Source of the DNA: Flavobacterium akiainvivens
GTDB taxonomy: Bacteria; Bacteroidota; Bacteroidia; Flavobacteriales; Flavobacteriaceae
Length of the DNA stretch: 64,000 nucleotides
Reading direction: 5' to 3'
NCBI RefSeq assembly: GCF_001278115.1
Contig: NZ_LIYD01000005.1
Span: forward strand, 517,196 to 581,195
Under the pieces are notes generated by a model. It was not told the DNA's origin, did no database searches, and saw only the letters and a program-made list of their open reading frames with translations. A program made the position numbers and the translations under genes. Below, one piece after another: positions 44,500 through 52,622 of this stretch; the first letter of the stretch is position 1, and each line of letters begins with the position of its first letter.

Positions 44500-45927
44500 T
44501 TACTTAACCGGCACAAGCCTGTAAATGCCGCCTGCGGGCGCTTCAACCGCAACATATATATAACCGTCAGGCCCCTGGCGAACGTCGCGCACGCGGCCTA
44601 TATTCTTAAGTAATTTTTCTTCGCTTACCACTTTATTGCCGTCAAGGTAGCAAATGGTAAGGTATTTAAAGCGCATGGCACCCACCAGTACGGCGCCTTT
44701 CCACGGCTTGTATACATCGCTTGTAACAAACGCCATGCCCGATGGCGCTATAGAAGGTATCCAGTAATGAATGGGCTCCTGTATGCCCGGCGCAGAGGTT
44801 TTATCAGTTATAGGCTGGCCGTCATAATTAATGCCATAGCTGGTAACGGGCCACCCGTAGTTAATGCCTTTTTTAATGATGTTTATCTCATCACCGCCAC
44901 GTGGGCCGTGTTCATTTTCCCATAAATCGCCCGTCCACGGGTTAAAGGCAAGCCCCTGTGGGTTGCGGTTGCCGTAGGTGTATAATGATGTAGGTTTGCC
45001 GTTATCATCCTTAAACGGGTTATCTGCCGGTATTGAACCGTCATCTTTAATCCGGTGGATTTTACCCAGCTGGTTGTTGCCCAGGCTTTGCGGGTTTTGC
45101 TTTTCGTTGCCGCGCTCACCAACAGAGAGGTAAATAAAACCGTCTTTGCCAAAAACCATGCGGTTGCCATAATGGTGGCGGGTAGGCTGGTAAGGGTTGG
45201 CCTCAAAAATAATTTTTTGGTTTACAAGGGCGTTGCCTTTAAGTTCGCCGCGTGTAATAGCTGTAGTAGCCAATGTGCGGTTACCTTCTTTCTTAGGTTT
45301 GGAATAGCTAATGTATACCCACTTGTTCTTCTTAAAATCAGGGTGTACGGCAACATCAAGCAGGCCGCCCTGGTTTTCGGCAAGCACTTCGGGCACACCG
45401 CTTATTTCCTGTTTCTTTTTGTCTTTAATGGCAAACAGCTTGCCGCTGCGCTCGGTTGCCAGCAGGCTGCCATCGGGCAAAAAGGCAATACCCCACGGCA
45501 CATCAAACCCGGTAGCAATGGTATCGAGCTTCACGGTTAGTTTTTCGCTTTCAAAAATGCCGGTAACGGGCACATCATCAAGGTTGTACGTCTGGGTGTT
45601 TTTTACACCGTCAAGTATATAGGTTGCAAGCTCTTTAATTTCGGTAGGGGTAAAGGTTTTATCAAATGCCGGCATCCCTTCGTTTGCCCATCCATCACGA
45701 ATGCTTTTCTCAAGGTCGGCCTGGGTGTTGCCGTGTTTCCACTGGCGGTCTACAAACATATCCATCTTTTCGCCATGGCAGCCGCTGCAATAGTTGGCAT
45801 AGTTTTCCTGCGGGGTTTTGGCAGGCATGGTTACGGCTTCGGCCTTTGTGTAGGTTTTGTCTTTACAGCCAAGGCTAAATACAACAGTTGTAGCCAATGC
45901 TAAACCGGCAAGAGGATATATTTTCAT
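44500..45927 (-). CDS. PQQ-dependent sugar dehydrogenase with cytochrome c domain
   Basis: This lipoprotein of about 475 residues combines an N-terminal cytochrome c (heme motif CSGCH, Met ligand in GMPAFDKTF) with a soluble glucose dehydrogenase-type beta-propeller (VPWGIAFLPDGSLLATERSG, then GNRNPQGLAFNPWTG and NEHGPRGGDE). It would oxidise sugars in the periplasm and pass electrons to its own heme. I choose ATG 45927, giving lipobox FSLGC. The ATG at 45966 lies upstream of the TAGTTTTG promoter box. Confidence 0.87.
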   Translation of the reverse strand: MKIYPLAGLALATTVVFSLGCKDKTYTKAEAVTMPAKTPQENYANYCSGCHGEKMDMFVDRQWKHGNTQADLEKSIRDGWANEGMPAFDKTFTPTEIKELATYILDGVKNTQTYNLDDVPVTGIFESEKLTVKLDTIATGFDVPWGIAFLPDGSLLATERSGKLFAIKDKKKQEISGVPEVLAENQGGLLDVAVHPDFKKNKWVYISYSKPKKEGNRTLATTAITRGELKGNALVNQKIIFEANPYQPTRHHYGNRMVFGKDGFIYLSVGERGNEKQNPQSLGNNQLGKIHRIKDDGSIPADNPFKDDNGKPTSLYTYGNRNPQGLAFNPWTGDLWENEHGPRGGDEINIIKKGINYGWPVTSYGINYDGQPITDKTSAPGIQEPIHYWIPSIAPSGMAFVTSDVYKPWKGAVLVGAMRFKYLTICYLDGNKVVSEEKLLKNIGRVRDVRQGPDGYIYVAVEAPAGGIYRLVPVK

Positions 45928-45947
45928 AAGTAGTTTTTGTGTATTAC

Positions 45948-45955
45948 CAAAACTA
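45948..45955 (-). promoter_or_regulatory. Putative -7 box of the dehydrogenase gene
   Basis: The minus strand reads TAGTTTTG here, 20 bases upstream of ATG 45927 and inside the longer annotated frame. It therefore favours the shorter start. Confidence 0.5.
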
Positions 45956-46013
45956 CTGTTTTTCATACAAATAAAAAAACGTTGTAATACATTATGTTTT
46001 ACAGCGCTTTATC

Positions 46014-46021
46014 TATATTTG
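46014..46021 (+). promoter_or_regulatory. Putative -7 box of the 190-aa secreted protein
   Basis: TATATTTG matches TAnnTTTG, 20 bases upstream of the ATG at 46042. Confidence 0.5.
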
Positions 46022-46041
46022 GCAGGTTTTAAACTTATTAT

Positions 46042-46614
46042 ATGAAAAAGATATTCAGCCTGCTGTTGCTTATGGCTGCAGGTGTAATGCACAGCCAGGA
46101 CGGCTGCGAATATAACATACTTACTACCGATGATGGGGTAGAGGTTAAGAGTACAAAGGAATATATGATGTATGAGCGCATTTTTGGCAACTCATCGCAG
46201 TTTATGTTCTTTTCGCTTACAAATTCTGAAGGTACGCCCATACTAACGTTTCAGTATCTTGCCAAAAGCAAAGATTTTCCTCCCATTTACTGTTTAGATA
46301 AAACATCGCGCATTTATATACAGCTTACAAACGGCAAAATTATTACGCTGGTAAGCATTACCGAAGACCAGTGCAGCGGCCTGGTGTATGACGGCGCCGA
46401 GCAAAACAACATACGTGTACTCTCGGGCTCGTTCCTGTTTACGGTAGGTTCTTTAGAGGAACTTGAAAAATCAAGCATTTCTTTTATCAGGGTTAAGTAT
46501 GCTACCGAAACAGTAGACTACCCCATGAAGCGCGAATTTATAAGCGAAAACAACGGCACAACCTATAAACCGGACACATATTTTATAAATATGCTGAAAT
46601 GTATAAAAGATTAA
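46042..46614 (+). CDS. Secreted hypothetical protein (190 aa)
   Basis: A Sec signal (MKKIFSLLLLMAAGVMHSQ) is followed by a beta-rich domain with DGCEYNILTTDDGVEVKST and four cysteines that could pair. The product is probably periplasmic or surface exposed. I do not recognise a named family. It is a single-gene unit with its own -7 box and no terminator seen before the tRNA cluster. The function is unknown. Confidence 0.78.
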   Translation: MKKIFSLLLLMAAGVMHSQDGCEYNILTTDDGVEVKSTKEYMMYERIFGNSSQFMFFSLTNSEGTPILTFQYLAKSKDFPPIYCLDKTSRIYIQLTNGKIITLVSITEDQCSGLVYDGAEQNNIRVLSGSFLFTVGSLEELEKSSISFIRVKYATETVDYPMKREFISENNGTTYKPDTYFINMLKCIKD

Positions 46615-46688
46615 TTTTTGCTATAGTGCTGTGTAATAGTAATTTTACATTTACATTATCAAAAAATTAAAAAAAAGAACAAAAATAG

Positions 46689-46720
46689 TTGCAAATAAGT
46701 GAATAAATACGCTACATTTG
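46689..46720 (+). promoter_or_regulatory. Promoter of the tRNA cluster
   Basis: TTG (46689-46691) and TACATTTG (46713-46720) are spaced 21 bases, a good Bacteroidota promoter, 38 bases before tRNA-Ser. Confidence 0.65.
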
Positions 46721-46758
46721 CAACCGCAAAAAGGGTCAAACCTTAGTGTTGAAAAGCA

Positions 46759-46842
46759 GGAGAGGTGCCGGAGTGGTAACGGAGCAGATTGCTAATCTGT
46801 CAACGAGCAATCGTTGCCAGGGTTCGAATCCCTGTCTCTCCG
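46759..46842 (+). tRNA. tRNA-Ser (anticodon GCU)
   Basis: The acceptor stem GGAGAGG pairs with TCTCTCC. The anticodon arm GCAGA/TCTGT encloses loop TTGCTAA with anticodon GCT (46791-46793). A long variable arm (ACGAGCAATCGT) and the T-loop GGTTCGAATCC are visible. The discriminator is G and CCA is not encoded. Confidence 0.95.
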
Positions 46843-46850
46843 CTTCTTTT

Positions 46851-46928
46851 CGGGGTGTAGCGTAGCCCGGTCATCGCGCCTGGTTTGGGACCAGGAGGTC
46901 GCAGGTTCGAATCCTGCCACCCCGACCA
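46851..46928 (+). tRNA. tRNA-Pro (anticodon UGG)
   Basis: The acceptor stem CGGGGTG/CACCCCG and the anticodon arm CCTGG-TTTGGGA-CCAGG give anticodon TGG. The T-loop is GGTTCGAATCC. A 3' CCA appears to be encoded (46926-46928), unlike the tRNA-Ser before it. Confidence 0.95.
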
Positions 46929-46941
46929 AAATTTCCCACAC

Positions 46942-46967
46942 ATCCCGCTGTAACGGCGGGATTTTTT
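46942..46967 (+). terminator. Terminator-like hairpin between tRNA-Pro and tRNA-Arg
   Basis: A 7-bp stem ATCCCGC/GCGGGAT (46942-46948 with 46956-46962) is followed by T5. It probably ends the Ser-Pro transcript, implying a second start for tRNA-Arg or read-through. Confidence 0.8.
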
Positions 46968-46994
46968 GTTTAAAAGGGATACTAAAAATAATGA

Positions 46995-47068
<74 letters not shown>

Positions 47069-47072
47069 CTTT

Positions 47073-47106
47073 AAAGCTTCGGTTAACGCCGGGGCTTTTT
47101 TGTTTT
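47073..47106 (+). terminator. Intrinsic terminator after tRNA-Arg
   Basis: The stem AAAGCTTCGG/CCGGGGCTTT (47073-47082 with 47089-47098, two G-T pairs) is followed by a T run. Confidence 0.82.
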
Positions 47107-47198
47107 TATGATTTGCCGAAAACTAATAACTCCCTAATTTTACATTACAAATGCGTGCAAAGCATATATGAATTTTGCCTGATTAAAAAACGTATGTA

Positions 47199-47405
47199 GT
47201 GAAAACAACCCTTATAATACTCCGTCCACTTTCCTGGAGTCCTGTCAATGGGCAGAAAGGAAAGTATTGTACCGATAAATATCCGGCAGATGAATGCTGG
47301 TTAACCCTTAATAATTTTCCTGATGAGCCTTTATGGACGTTGCATTATAAAGGAGAAGTAAAAAACTTAGAGGAAACTCCTGTGTTTTGGAAAGTGAATC
47401 ATTAA
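47199..47405 (+). CDS. Small hypothetical protein (68 aa)
   Basis: A GTG-started ORF codes for a 68-residue protein with a coherent composition, including GKYCTDKYPADECWLTLNNF and a final WTLHYKGE strand-like stretch. No signal or family is recognised. It lies 51 bases upstream of the NTF2-like gene on the same strand. The compact acidic/aromatic sequence suggests a real small gene, but the GTG start and short length leave doubt. Confidence 0.5.
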   Translation: MKTTLIILRPLSWSPVNGQKGKYCTDKYPADECWLTLNNFPDEPLWTLHYKGEVKNLEETPVFWKVNH

Positions 47406-47455
47406 CACCATCTTAGTTTTAAAAGCGTTATATTGGATAGTTATAAAATATAGCT

Positions 47456-47797
47456 ATGAATAATAAAGAAGTGCTTTTAAAAGCAAATAAAGCTGTTTCG
47501 GCAGGCGATAACGAAGGTTTTTTGGCTTACTGTACCGGTGATACTGTTTGGGAGTTTGTAGGCGACCAAACGCTGTGTGGTAAAGAAGCTGTACGGCAGT
47601 ATATTGCAAAAGCCTATATTGAGCTGCCGGTATTTGAGGTCGAGACTTTAGTGGCTGAAGGCGACTTTGTTGTTGCAACCGGAAGAATAAGCATGAAAGA
47701 CGAAGCCGGCAAACCGGTTGATTACGCTTACTGCGATGTGTGGAAATTTAGTAACGGTAAAATGGCTGAGCTTAGGGCTTTTGTGATAACGGTATAA
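47456..47797 (+). CDS. NTF2-like (SnoaL-type) protein
   Basis: This 113-residue protein has the cone-shaped NTF2/SnoaL fold, with an N-terminal helix (NNKEVLLKANKAVSAGD), a strand with CTGDTVWEFVGDQTLCG and the terminal strands YCDVWKFSNGKMAELRAF. Family members are isomerases, hydrolases or binding proteins; no catalytic residue can be assigned here. It is a single gene closed by a 14-bp terminator. Confidence 0.87.
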   Translation: MNNKEVLLKANKAVSAGDNEGFLAYCTGDTVWEFVGDQTLCGKEAVRQYIAKAYIELPVFEVETLVAEGDFVVATGRISMKDEAGKPVDYAYCDVWKFSNGKMAELRAFVITV

Positions 47798-47862
47798 TTA
47801 GGTTTTCAAATCTTTATTTGTTTCCTAATGGCTAATTTGTGTTTATCAAATGCAAATTTCTT

Positions 47863-47892
47863 CAAAACCCTGATTTGTAAATCAGGGTTTTG
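47863..47892 (+). terminator. Intrinsic terminator
   Basis: A perfect 14-bp stem CAAAACCCTGATTT/AAATCAGGGTTTTG (47863-47876 with 47879-47892) has a 2-base loop, between the NTF2-like and DUF434 genes. Confidence 0.85.
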
Positions 47893-47933
47893 TTGTAAGT
47901 TTATGTAAGATAATACTCCAAAAATTGCTGTTT

Positions 47934-48677
47934 ATGAGTGATATTGCTGAACAAAAAGGCCGCAACCGTGGTAAAAGCTCTGAAGATGATGCGCTGTTTT
48001 CGTCGGAAAAACAGAGGTCTAAAATACGTGAAGCCTTGCAGGATATGTATTACCTGCTAAGCCGGGGCTATCCTGTAAAGGCTACGCTGGCATTAGTAGG
48101 TAACCGGCACCGCCTGCGTGCAAGGCAGCTATTGGCATTGCAGGGCATGGCATGCTCGGCCCAGGAAATTGAAGAAAGGGCAGGGCGGGAGCTAAAACCT
48201 GAGGCTATGCGCAATAAAATACTGTTTATAGATGGTTTTAACCTGCTTATATTGCTGGAAACCTTGCTTTCGGGCGGATATATATTTGGAGGGTTAGATG
48301 GCTGCTACCGAGATGTTTCATCGGTACACGGTACATATAAAAAAGTAAACCAAACCGAAGAGGTTTTGCTGCTGGCGGGCAATACATTGCGTGATTTAGG
48401 TGTGCAAAAAGCCGTATGGGTGTTTGATGCGCCTGTAAGCAACAGCGGCCGCCTAAGGGCTCTGTGTCAAAAAACAGCGCTTGATAATGGTTTTGTGTGG
48501 GAAGTACTGCTTGACAATGCACCTGATAAATATCTTACAAAACAAGAGGGTGTAGTGGCCAGTTCAGATGCCTGGGTACTAAATCATTGTAAAGACTGGT
48601 TTAACCTTGGTGCGCATATTGTTAATGGCCTGTATCCTGATGATGTGCCTGAAAATGTTATTCGTTTTGAGGTTTGA
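47934..48677 (+). CDS. DUF434 domain-containing protein
   Basis: This protein of about 247 residues has the N-terminal DUF434 part (SKIREALQDMYYLLSRGYP, VGNRHRLRARQ) and a C-terminal DUF5616-like part. The second part, with FIDGFNLLILLETLLSGG and WVFDAPVSNSGRLRAL, resembles a PIN/NYN nuclease core by its spaced acidic residues. That suggests an RNA- or DNA-cleaving enzyme, but it is unproven. I start at ATG 47934; a TTG three codons upstream is less likely. Confidence 0.85.
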   Translation: MSDIAEQKGRNRGKSSEDDALFSSEKQRSKIREALQDMYYLLSRGYPVKATLALVGNRHRLRARQLLALQGMACSAQEIEERAGRELKPEAMRNKILFIDGFNLLILLETLLSGGYIFGGLDGCYRDVSSVHGTYKKVNQTEEVLLLAGNTLRDLGVQKAVWVFDAPVSNSGRLRALCQKTALDNGFVWEVLLDNAPDKYLTKQEGVVASSDAWVLNHCKDWFNLGAHIVNGLYPDDVPENVIRFEV

Positions 48678-48748
48678 TTCAGCATTCAGGGGCAGGATAA
48701 TTTGCCCCTGGCTTTAGCCCGGGAGGAAGAATGATATAAAAATCCCGG

Positions 48749-48779
48749 TTTCAGTGTTAAGTCTCTCAGTGCCTTAAAT
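48749..48779. repeat. Short octamer-word stretch
   Basis: The sequence reads as words TTTCAGTG, TTAAGTCT, CTCAGTGC, CTTAAAT just before the terminator at 48781. The CTCAG/CTTA cores match the arrays in ppk1 and after rho. Confidence 0.45.
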
Positions 48780-48780
48780 A

Positions 48781-48812
48781 AAAAAATCCGGGCTGGCGGC
48801 CCGGATTTTTTA
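48781..48812. terminator. Bidirectional intrinsic terminator
   Basis: A 12-bp stem AAAAATCCGGGC/GCCCGGATTTTT (48782-48793 with 48799-48810) lies between convergent DUF434 and DUF4293 genes and has A/T tracts on both sides. Confidence 0.92.
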
Positions 48813-48839
48813 ACGCACTAATAAACTAAGTTAAGAGGT

Positions 48840-49247
48840 TTATCTTAGGCGGTCGGCTGATTTTACGAGGTTTTCATCCTTTTTGACAGCCCTGTTTGCA
48901 AGGCTTAGTAAAACGATAGAAACAATAGGGAGGAATACCCCAATACCCTTCACAGGGGTGTTTTCCCCTCCGGATACATTTAGCAACCGTGCTATAAATA
49001 ATCCTAATAAAATAAAGTTCAATATTATATTCAGCCTGCCAAAAACAAACTGGTTTTTTCTTTTCTTAAAGCTAAACAGGCTTATTATACTAAGCGATGC
49101 ACTAAAAGCATTAAGTACAACATAGCCTATGTTTTCTATAACAAACTCAGGCTCACCGTTTACCCAAAACAAGGGCAATAAAAAAGGGAGCACGCCGTTA
49201 CATATAAAGGCCAAAGCTAAGTAAATACTCTGTATACGCTGAATCAT
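48840..49247 (-). CDS. DUF4293 family membrane protein
   Basis: This 135-residue protein has four predicted membrane helices (about 8-27, 42-60, 68-88 and 100-118). It starts MIQRIQSIYLALAFICNG, the hallmark of DUF4293. The family is restricted to Bacteroidota, is usually divergent from rho as here, and has no known function. A TAATTTTG -7 box on the minus strand at 49267-49274 lies 20 bases upstream. Confidence 0.88.
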   Translation of the reverse strand: MIQRIQSIYLALAFICNGVLPFLLPLFWVNGEPEFVIENIGYVVLNAFSASLSIISLFSFKKRKNQFVFGRLNIILNFILLGLFIARLLNVSGGENTPVKGIGVFLPIVSIVLLSLANRAVKKDENLVKSADRLR

Positions 49248-49266
49248 TTGCTGTTTAATTGCTGCA

Positions 49267-49274
49267 CAAAATTA
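49267..49274 (-). promoter_or_regulatory. Putative -7 box of the DUF4293 gene
   Basis: The minus strand reads TAATTTTG, an exact TAnnTTTG match. Confidence 0.55.
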
Positions 49275-49312
49275 AATTTTCTTTTTAAAAAAATACTATT
49301 GCGCAGTAAAAA

Positions 49313-49320
49313 TAAATTTG
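49313..49320 (+). promoter_or_regulatory. Putative -7 box of rho
   Basis: TAAATTTG lies 140 bases before the rho ATG, implying a leader of about 130 bases. Confidence 0.5.
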
Positions 49321-49329
49321 TAATATTGC

Positions 49330-49460
49330 GAGACAAAACCACAATGCCTAACCCCTACCAAAGGCAATGTGCTCTCTCACCCCCAAATCATAAAGAATAA
49401 AAATTTTAACGACCTACTCTAAAAAATAGACGAGTTTTATTATAACCCATAAACAAGTAC
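49330..49460 (+). promoter_or_regulatory. C-rich leader of rho
   Basis: The leader between the -7 box and the rho start has a C-rich, G-poor stretch at about 49338-49388, with runs CCTAACCCCTACC and CTCTCTCACCCCC. That is the kind of unstructured rut sequence Rho binds. E. coli rho is autoregulated by termination in its leader, and the same is plausible here, but no measurement supports it. Confidence 0.45.
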
Positions 49461-51359
49461 ATGTTTGATATTTCTGAACTAAAGGAAATGAAGCTTACTG
49501 AGCTTCAGGACATTGCCAAAAAGGCCAATATCAGCAAGTTCAGGGGGCTCAAAAAAGATGAGCTTATTTACCAGATCCTGGATCACCAGGCTGCTAACCC
49601 TGCTAAGATACAACCCCTTTTTGAAGATCCTGCAACTGATGCCGAAGCCGCTGCCCCTAAGGCCAAACGCGCACGTATTAGTAAGCCCGCTGCTGATGCA
49701 GTACCACAAACCGCTACAGCCGAGCCTGTTACTGAAGCTCCTGCCGAAAAACCGGTAAGGGCAAAGAAAGCAGATATTGCTGAACAGCCTGTAGCACCCG
49801 AAACCCCTGTGGCCGCCCCCGCTACAGCTGAAACTGCCGAAACACCAAAAACCGATAAGCCCCGTAAGGAGTTTAAAGATAAAAAAGAACAGCAGCCACA
49901 GCCCCAGCAACAAAACAAGCAAAGGCAGCCGCTGACAGATGAAGAGCGCCGTGCACAAATAGAACGCGCTAACGCTAACAACCCCAACCACCCAAGCTAC
50001 AAAAAACGCCTTGCCGAATTACAGGCAGCGGCTGCCGCTAACGGAGAGCCTATACCTACTGAGCTGCCGAAGGCTAATGTAGCAAAACCCGGAGAACAGG
50101 TAGATGAGCCTAAAGCGGTAAGGGAACCTAAAGAACCCCGCGAACCAAAAGAACAGCGTGAGCCTAAAGAGCAGGTAGAGGTTAAGGTACAAAGGGAGCC
50201 AAAAGCACCTAAAGAAATCAATTACCGTGAACCTGATTATGAGTTTGACGGTATTATAGAAAGCGAAGGTGTGCTCGAAATGATGCCCGATGGCTATGGT
50301 TTCCTTCGTTCATCTGATTACAATTACCTTGCATCACCAGATGATATTTACCTTTCTACATCGCAAATACGCCTGTTTGGTCTTAAAACCGGCGATACGG
50401 TAAAAGGTGTGGTACGCCCGCCTAAAGAAGGCGAAAAATATTTCCCGCTTGTAAAAGTGTTAAAAATTAATGGCCACGACCCACAGGTGGTGCGCGACAG
50501 GGTTTCGTTTGAACACTTAACGCCGCTTTTCCCTAACGAAAAATTTAACCTGGCCGATAAGCATGCCCCAATTTCTACCCGTATTATAGACCTGTTTTCG
50601 CCAATTGGTAAAGGCCAACGCGGTATGATTGTAGCACAGCCTAAAACAGGTAAAACCATGCTTCTTAAGGATATAGCCAATTCTATTGCGGCTAACCACC
50701 CGGAAGTATACCTTATAGTACTGCTTATAGACGAGCGCCCTGAAGAGGTTACCGATATGCAACGCAGCGTGCGTGGGGAGGTTATTGCCTCTACGTTTGA
50801 CGAGCCTGCCGAGCGCCACGTTAAAGTAGCGAACATTGTACTTGAAAAGGCAAAACGCCTTGTAGAATGTGGCCACGATGTAGTTATACTGCTTGACTCT
50901 ATTACCCGACTTGCAAGGGCTTACAACACGGTACAGCCGGCTTCGGGCAAGGTATTGAGCGGTGGTGTAGATGCTAATGCCCTGCAAAAACCTAAGCGTT
51001 TCTTTGGTGCGGCACGTAACATAGAAGGCGGTGGATCGCTAAGTATTATAGCTACAGCACTTGTAGACACTGGCTCTAAAATGGACGAGGTTATCTTTGA
51101 AGAATTTAAAGGTACCGGTAACATGGAGCTGCAGCTTGACCGTAAAATTGCCAACAGGCGTATTTTCCCGGCTATCGACCTTACATCGTCAAGCACACGC
51201 CGTGACGACCTGCTACAGGACGAAAAAACCATACAGCGCATGTGGATTATGCGTAAGTACCTGGCCGATATGAACCCGGTTGAAGCAATGGACTTTATAA
51301 ACGACCGCTTTAAAAAGACCCGCAACAACGAAGAGTTTTTAATATCTATGAATGATTAA
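49461..51359 (+). CDS. rho: Transcription termination factor Rho
   Basis: This 632-residue hexameric RNA translocase ends transcripts. It has an N-terminal Rho_N domain (about 5-45). A long charged, low-complexity insertion follows (about 45-250), rich in Ala/Pro/Glu/Lys with repeats like [12 protein letters not shown]. Then come the RNA-binding cold-shock domain (about 270-340, [13 protein letters not shown]) and the ATPase (Walker [13 protein letters not shown], Walker [12 protein letters not shown]-loop [12 protein letters not shown]). Such insertions are typical of Bacteroidota Rho and have been reported to drive phase separation in Bacteroides thetaiotaomicron. Confidence 0.96.
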   Translation: MFDISELKEMKLTELQDIAKKANISKFRGLKKDELIYQILDHQAANPAKIQPLFEDPATDAEAAAPKAKRARISKPAADAVPQTATAEPVTEAPAEKPVRAKKADIAEQPVAPETPVAAPATAETAETPKTDKPRKEFKDKKEQQPQPQQQNKQRQPLTDEERRAQIERANANNPNHPSYKKRLAELQAAAAANGEPIPTELPKANVAKPGEQVDEPKAVREPKEPREPKEQREPKEQVEVKVQREPKAPKEINYREPDYEFDGIIESEGVLEMMPDGYGFLRSSDYNYLASPDDIYLSTSQIRLFGLKTGDTVKGVVRPPKEGEKYFPLVKVLKINGHDPQVVRDRVSFEHLTPLFPNEKFNLADKHAPISTRIIDLFSPIGKGQRGMIVAQPKTGKTMLLKDIANSIAANHPEVYLIVLLIDERPEEVTDMQRSVRGEVIASTFDEPAERHVKVANIVLEKAKRLVECGHDVVILLDSITRLARAYNTVQPASGKVLSGGVDANALQKPKRFFGAARNIEGGGSLSIIATALVDTGSKMDEVIFEEFKGTGNMELQLDRKIANRRIFPAIDLTSSSTRRDDLLQDEKTIQRMWIMRKYLADMNPVEAMDFINDRFKKTRNNEEFLISMND

Positions 51360-51362
51360 AGA

Positions 51363-51531
51363 GAAGAGGCGGCTGAGCTACTTAGCCGCTTAGCTTCTTA
51401 GTTACATAAAAAAACAGGCTGTCAATTGACAGCCTGTTTTTTTATGTGGTAACTGTGATTTCTTAACTTCACTTTCCCCTTAATGGGTAAAAGCTCAGTA
51501 GCTAAGAAACTCAGCAGCTTAGCAGCTTCTT
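51363..51531. repeat. Octamer-word arms nested around the rho terminator
   Basis: On the left, 8-base words TTAGCCGC, TTAGCTTC, TTAGTTAC precede the terminator. On the right, words CTCAGTAG, CTAAGAAA, CTCAGCAG, CTTAGCAG (about 51491-51527) are imperfect reverse complements. The two sets could pair around the central terminator hairpin. Confidence 0.65.
51404..51447. terminator. Rho gene terminator, a 44-base perfect palindrome
   Basis: Positions 51404-51447 form a perfect inverted repeat with 22-bp arms and no intervening loop bases. Its core is CAGGCTGTCAA/TTGACAGCCTG flanked by A7 and T7, so it can terminate transcription in both directions. It lies 45 bases after the rho stop. Confidence 0.9.
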
Positions 51532-51532
51532 T

Positions 51533-51901
51533 TTAAAACTCCTGCAACGCCTTATTGTATTCCCTAAGGTCGGCAATGTTGTTTTTGTGGCTCAGGTCGC
51601 TGAAAAGCGAAATAAGGTACTCCAGGCTTTCCAGGTTATTTTCGTCTGTGCTCTCGGCACTGCTTTCTACTTCTTCGTCGTCAAGTGGCTCATCATCCGG
51701 AATAGGGATAAGAAACGCGCCGTTAGCCTCAATGTGCTCATACGTAAGGCGTAGTGCCTTTGTAAGCACCGGGATGTTCTCTTCAAGAGAATATTCGCGC
51801 AGCTTCTTAAGGTCGGCTACAAGTTTTTCGGCGTCAAAACCATTTTTAAACAGGTCCACCTGTATTTTATTGATCAGCTTTTGTGCAGTAGGGTTTTCCA
51901 C
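51533..51901 (-). CDS. Conserved hypothetical protein (122 aa)
   Basis: This is a small acidic soluble protein with a helical N-terminus (TAQKLINKIQVDLFKNGFDAE) and an acidic linker DDEPLDDEEVESSAEST. No signal or named domain is recognised, though flavobacterial genomes have similar proteins next to rho. Its stop lies beside the octamer array and its start is 116 bases from the divergent DUF6155 gene. The function is unknown. Confidence 0.75.
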   Translation of the reverse strand: MENPTAQKLINKIQVDLFKNGFDAEKLVADLKKLREYSLEENIPVLTKALRLTYEHIEANGAFLIPIPDDEPLDDEEVESSAESTDENNLESLEYLISLFSDLSHKNNIADLREYNKALQEF

Positions 51902-51979
51902 AGTCTTAAATTTTGGGTTTGTTAAGAAAGGGCAAAAATAGTATTTTATATAATTTTTCCATATCTTTTTAATAATTTA

Positions 51980-52009
51980 TTGAGAAGCATAATTTAACCC
52001 TTAATTTTG
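51980..52009 (+). promoter_or_regulatory. Sigma-A promoter of the DUF6155 gene
   Basis: TTG (51980-51982) and TAATTTTG (52002-52009) are spaced 19 bases. The -7 box ends 8 bases before the ATG, so the transcript would be almost leaderless. Confidence 0.65.
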
Positions 52010-52017
52010 GGGCATCT

Positions 52018-52530
52018 ATGAGCAAACGCGACCTTAAAAAATACCTTGCATCCCTTCCTAAAGAAGAACTTGAAGAGCAATTACTGTCTTTGTATGAAAA
52101 ATTTACTGATGTAAAGGCATATTACAACTTTGTTTTTAACCCTAAAGAAGACAAGCTGGCTGATGAGGCTAAGGTAAAAATAAGTGCCGAATACTTTCCG
52201 CCACGCGGCAAACGCCCCAAATTGCGGAGGAGTACAGCCCAAAAATACATTAAACATTTCCTTACGCTGGGGGTAGACCCCTTTGTAGTGGCCGATGTTA
52301 TGCTGTTTAATATTGAAACCGCCCAAAAATACTCTGCCAGGCGCGAAATGCGTTATGGCACGTTTTACAAAAGCATGCTCAATTCCTATAAACAGGTAGC
52401 AGATTACGCAACGGCAAACGGCATAGCAGGAGACTTTAAAGACCGGATTGCTGCTGTTTATAAAGAAACCATGCGCCAGCATTGGGAAAACCGCAAAGAA
52501 TTTGAACGTATTTACGACAATTTTGAGTAA
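52018..52530 (+). CDS. DUF6155 family protein
   Basis: This 170-residue soluble, basic, helix-rich protein opens MSKRDLKKYLASLPKEELEE, the pattern of DUF6155. A YKSML..YKQVADY helix and a RHWENRKEFERIYDNF-like C-terminus (here RQHWENRKEFER) are seen. The family is common in Bacteroidota and uncharacterised. The gene has its own promoter and is not clearly part of an operon. Confidence 0.8.
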   Translation: MSKRDLKKYLASLPKEELEEQLLSLYEKFTDVKAYYNFVFNPKEDKLADEAKVKISAEYFPPRGKRPKLRRSTAQKYIKHFLTLGVDPFVVADVMLFNIETAQKYSARREMRYGTFYKSMLNSYKQVADYATANGIAGDFKDRIAAVYKETMRQHWENRKEFERIYDNFE

Positions 52531-52622
52531 GCATTTTCTTAAATTTTGTTAAGCACAAAACACTATTACCCCATACAGCCGTAACTTTGAACATTGAACA
52601 CTAAACCCAGAACAGCGCAGCC

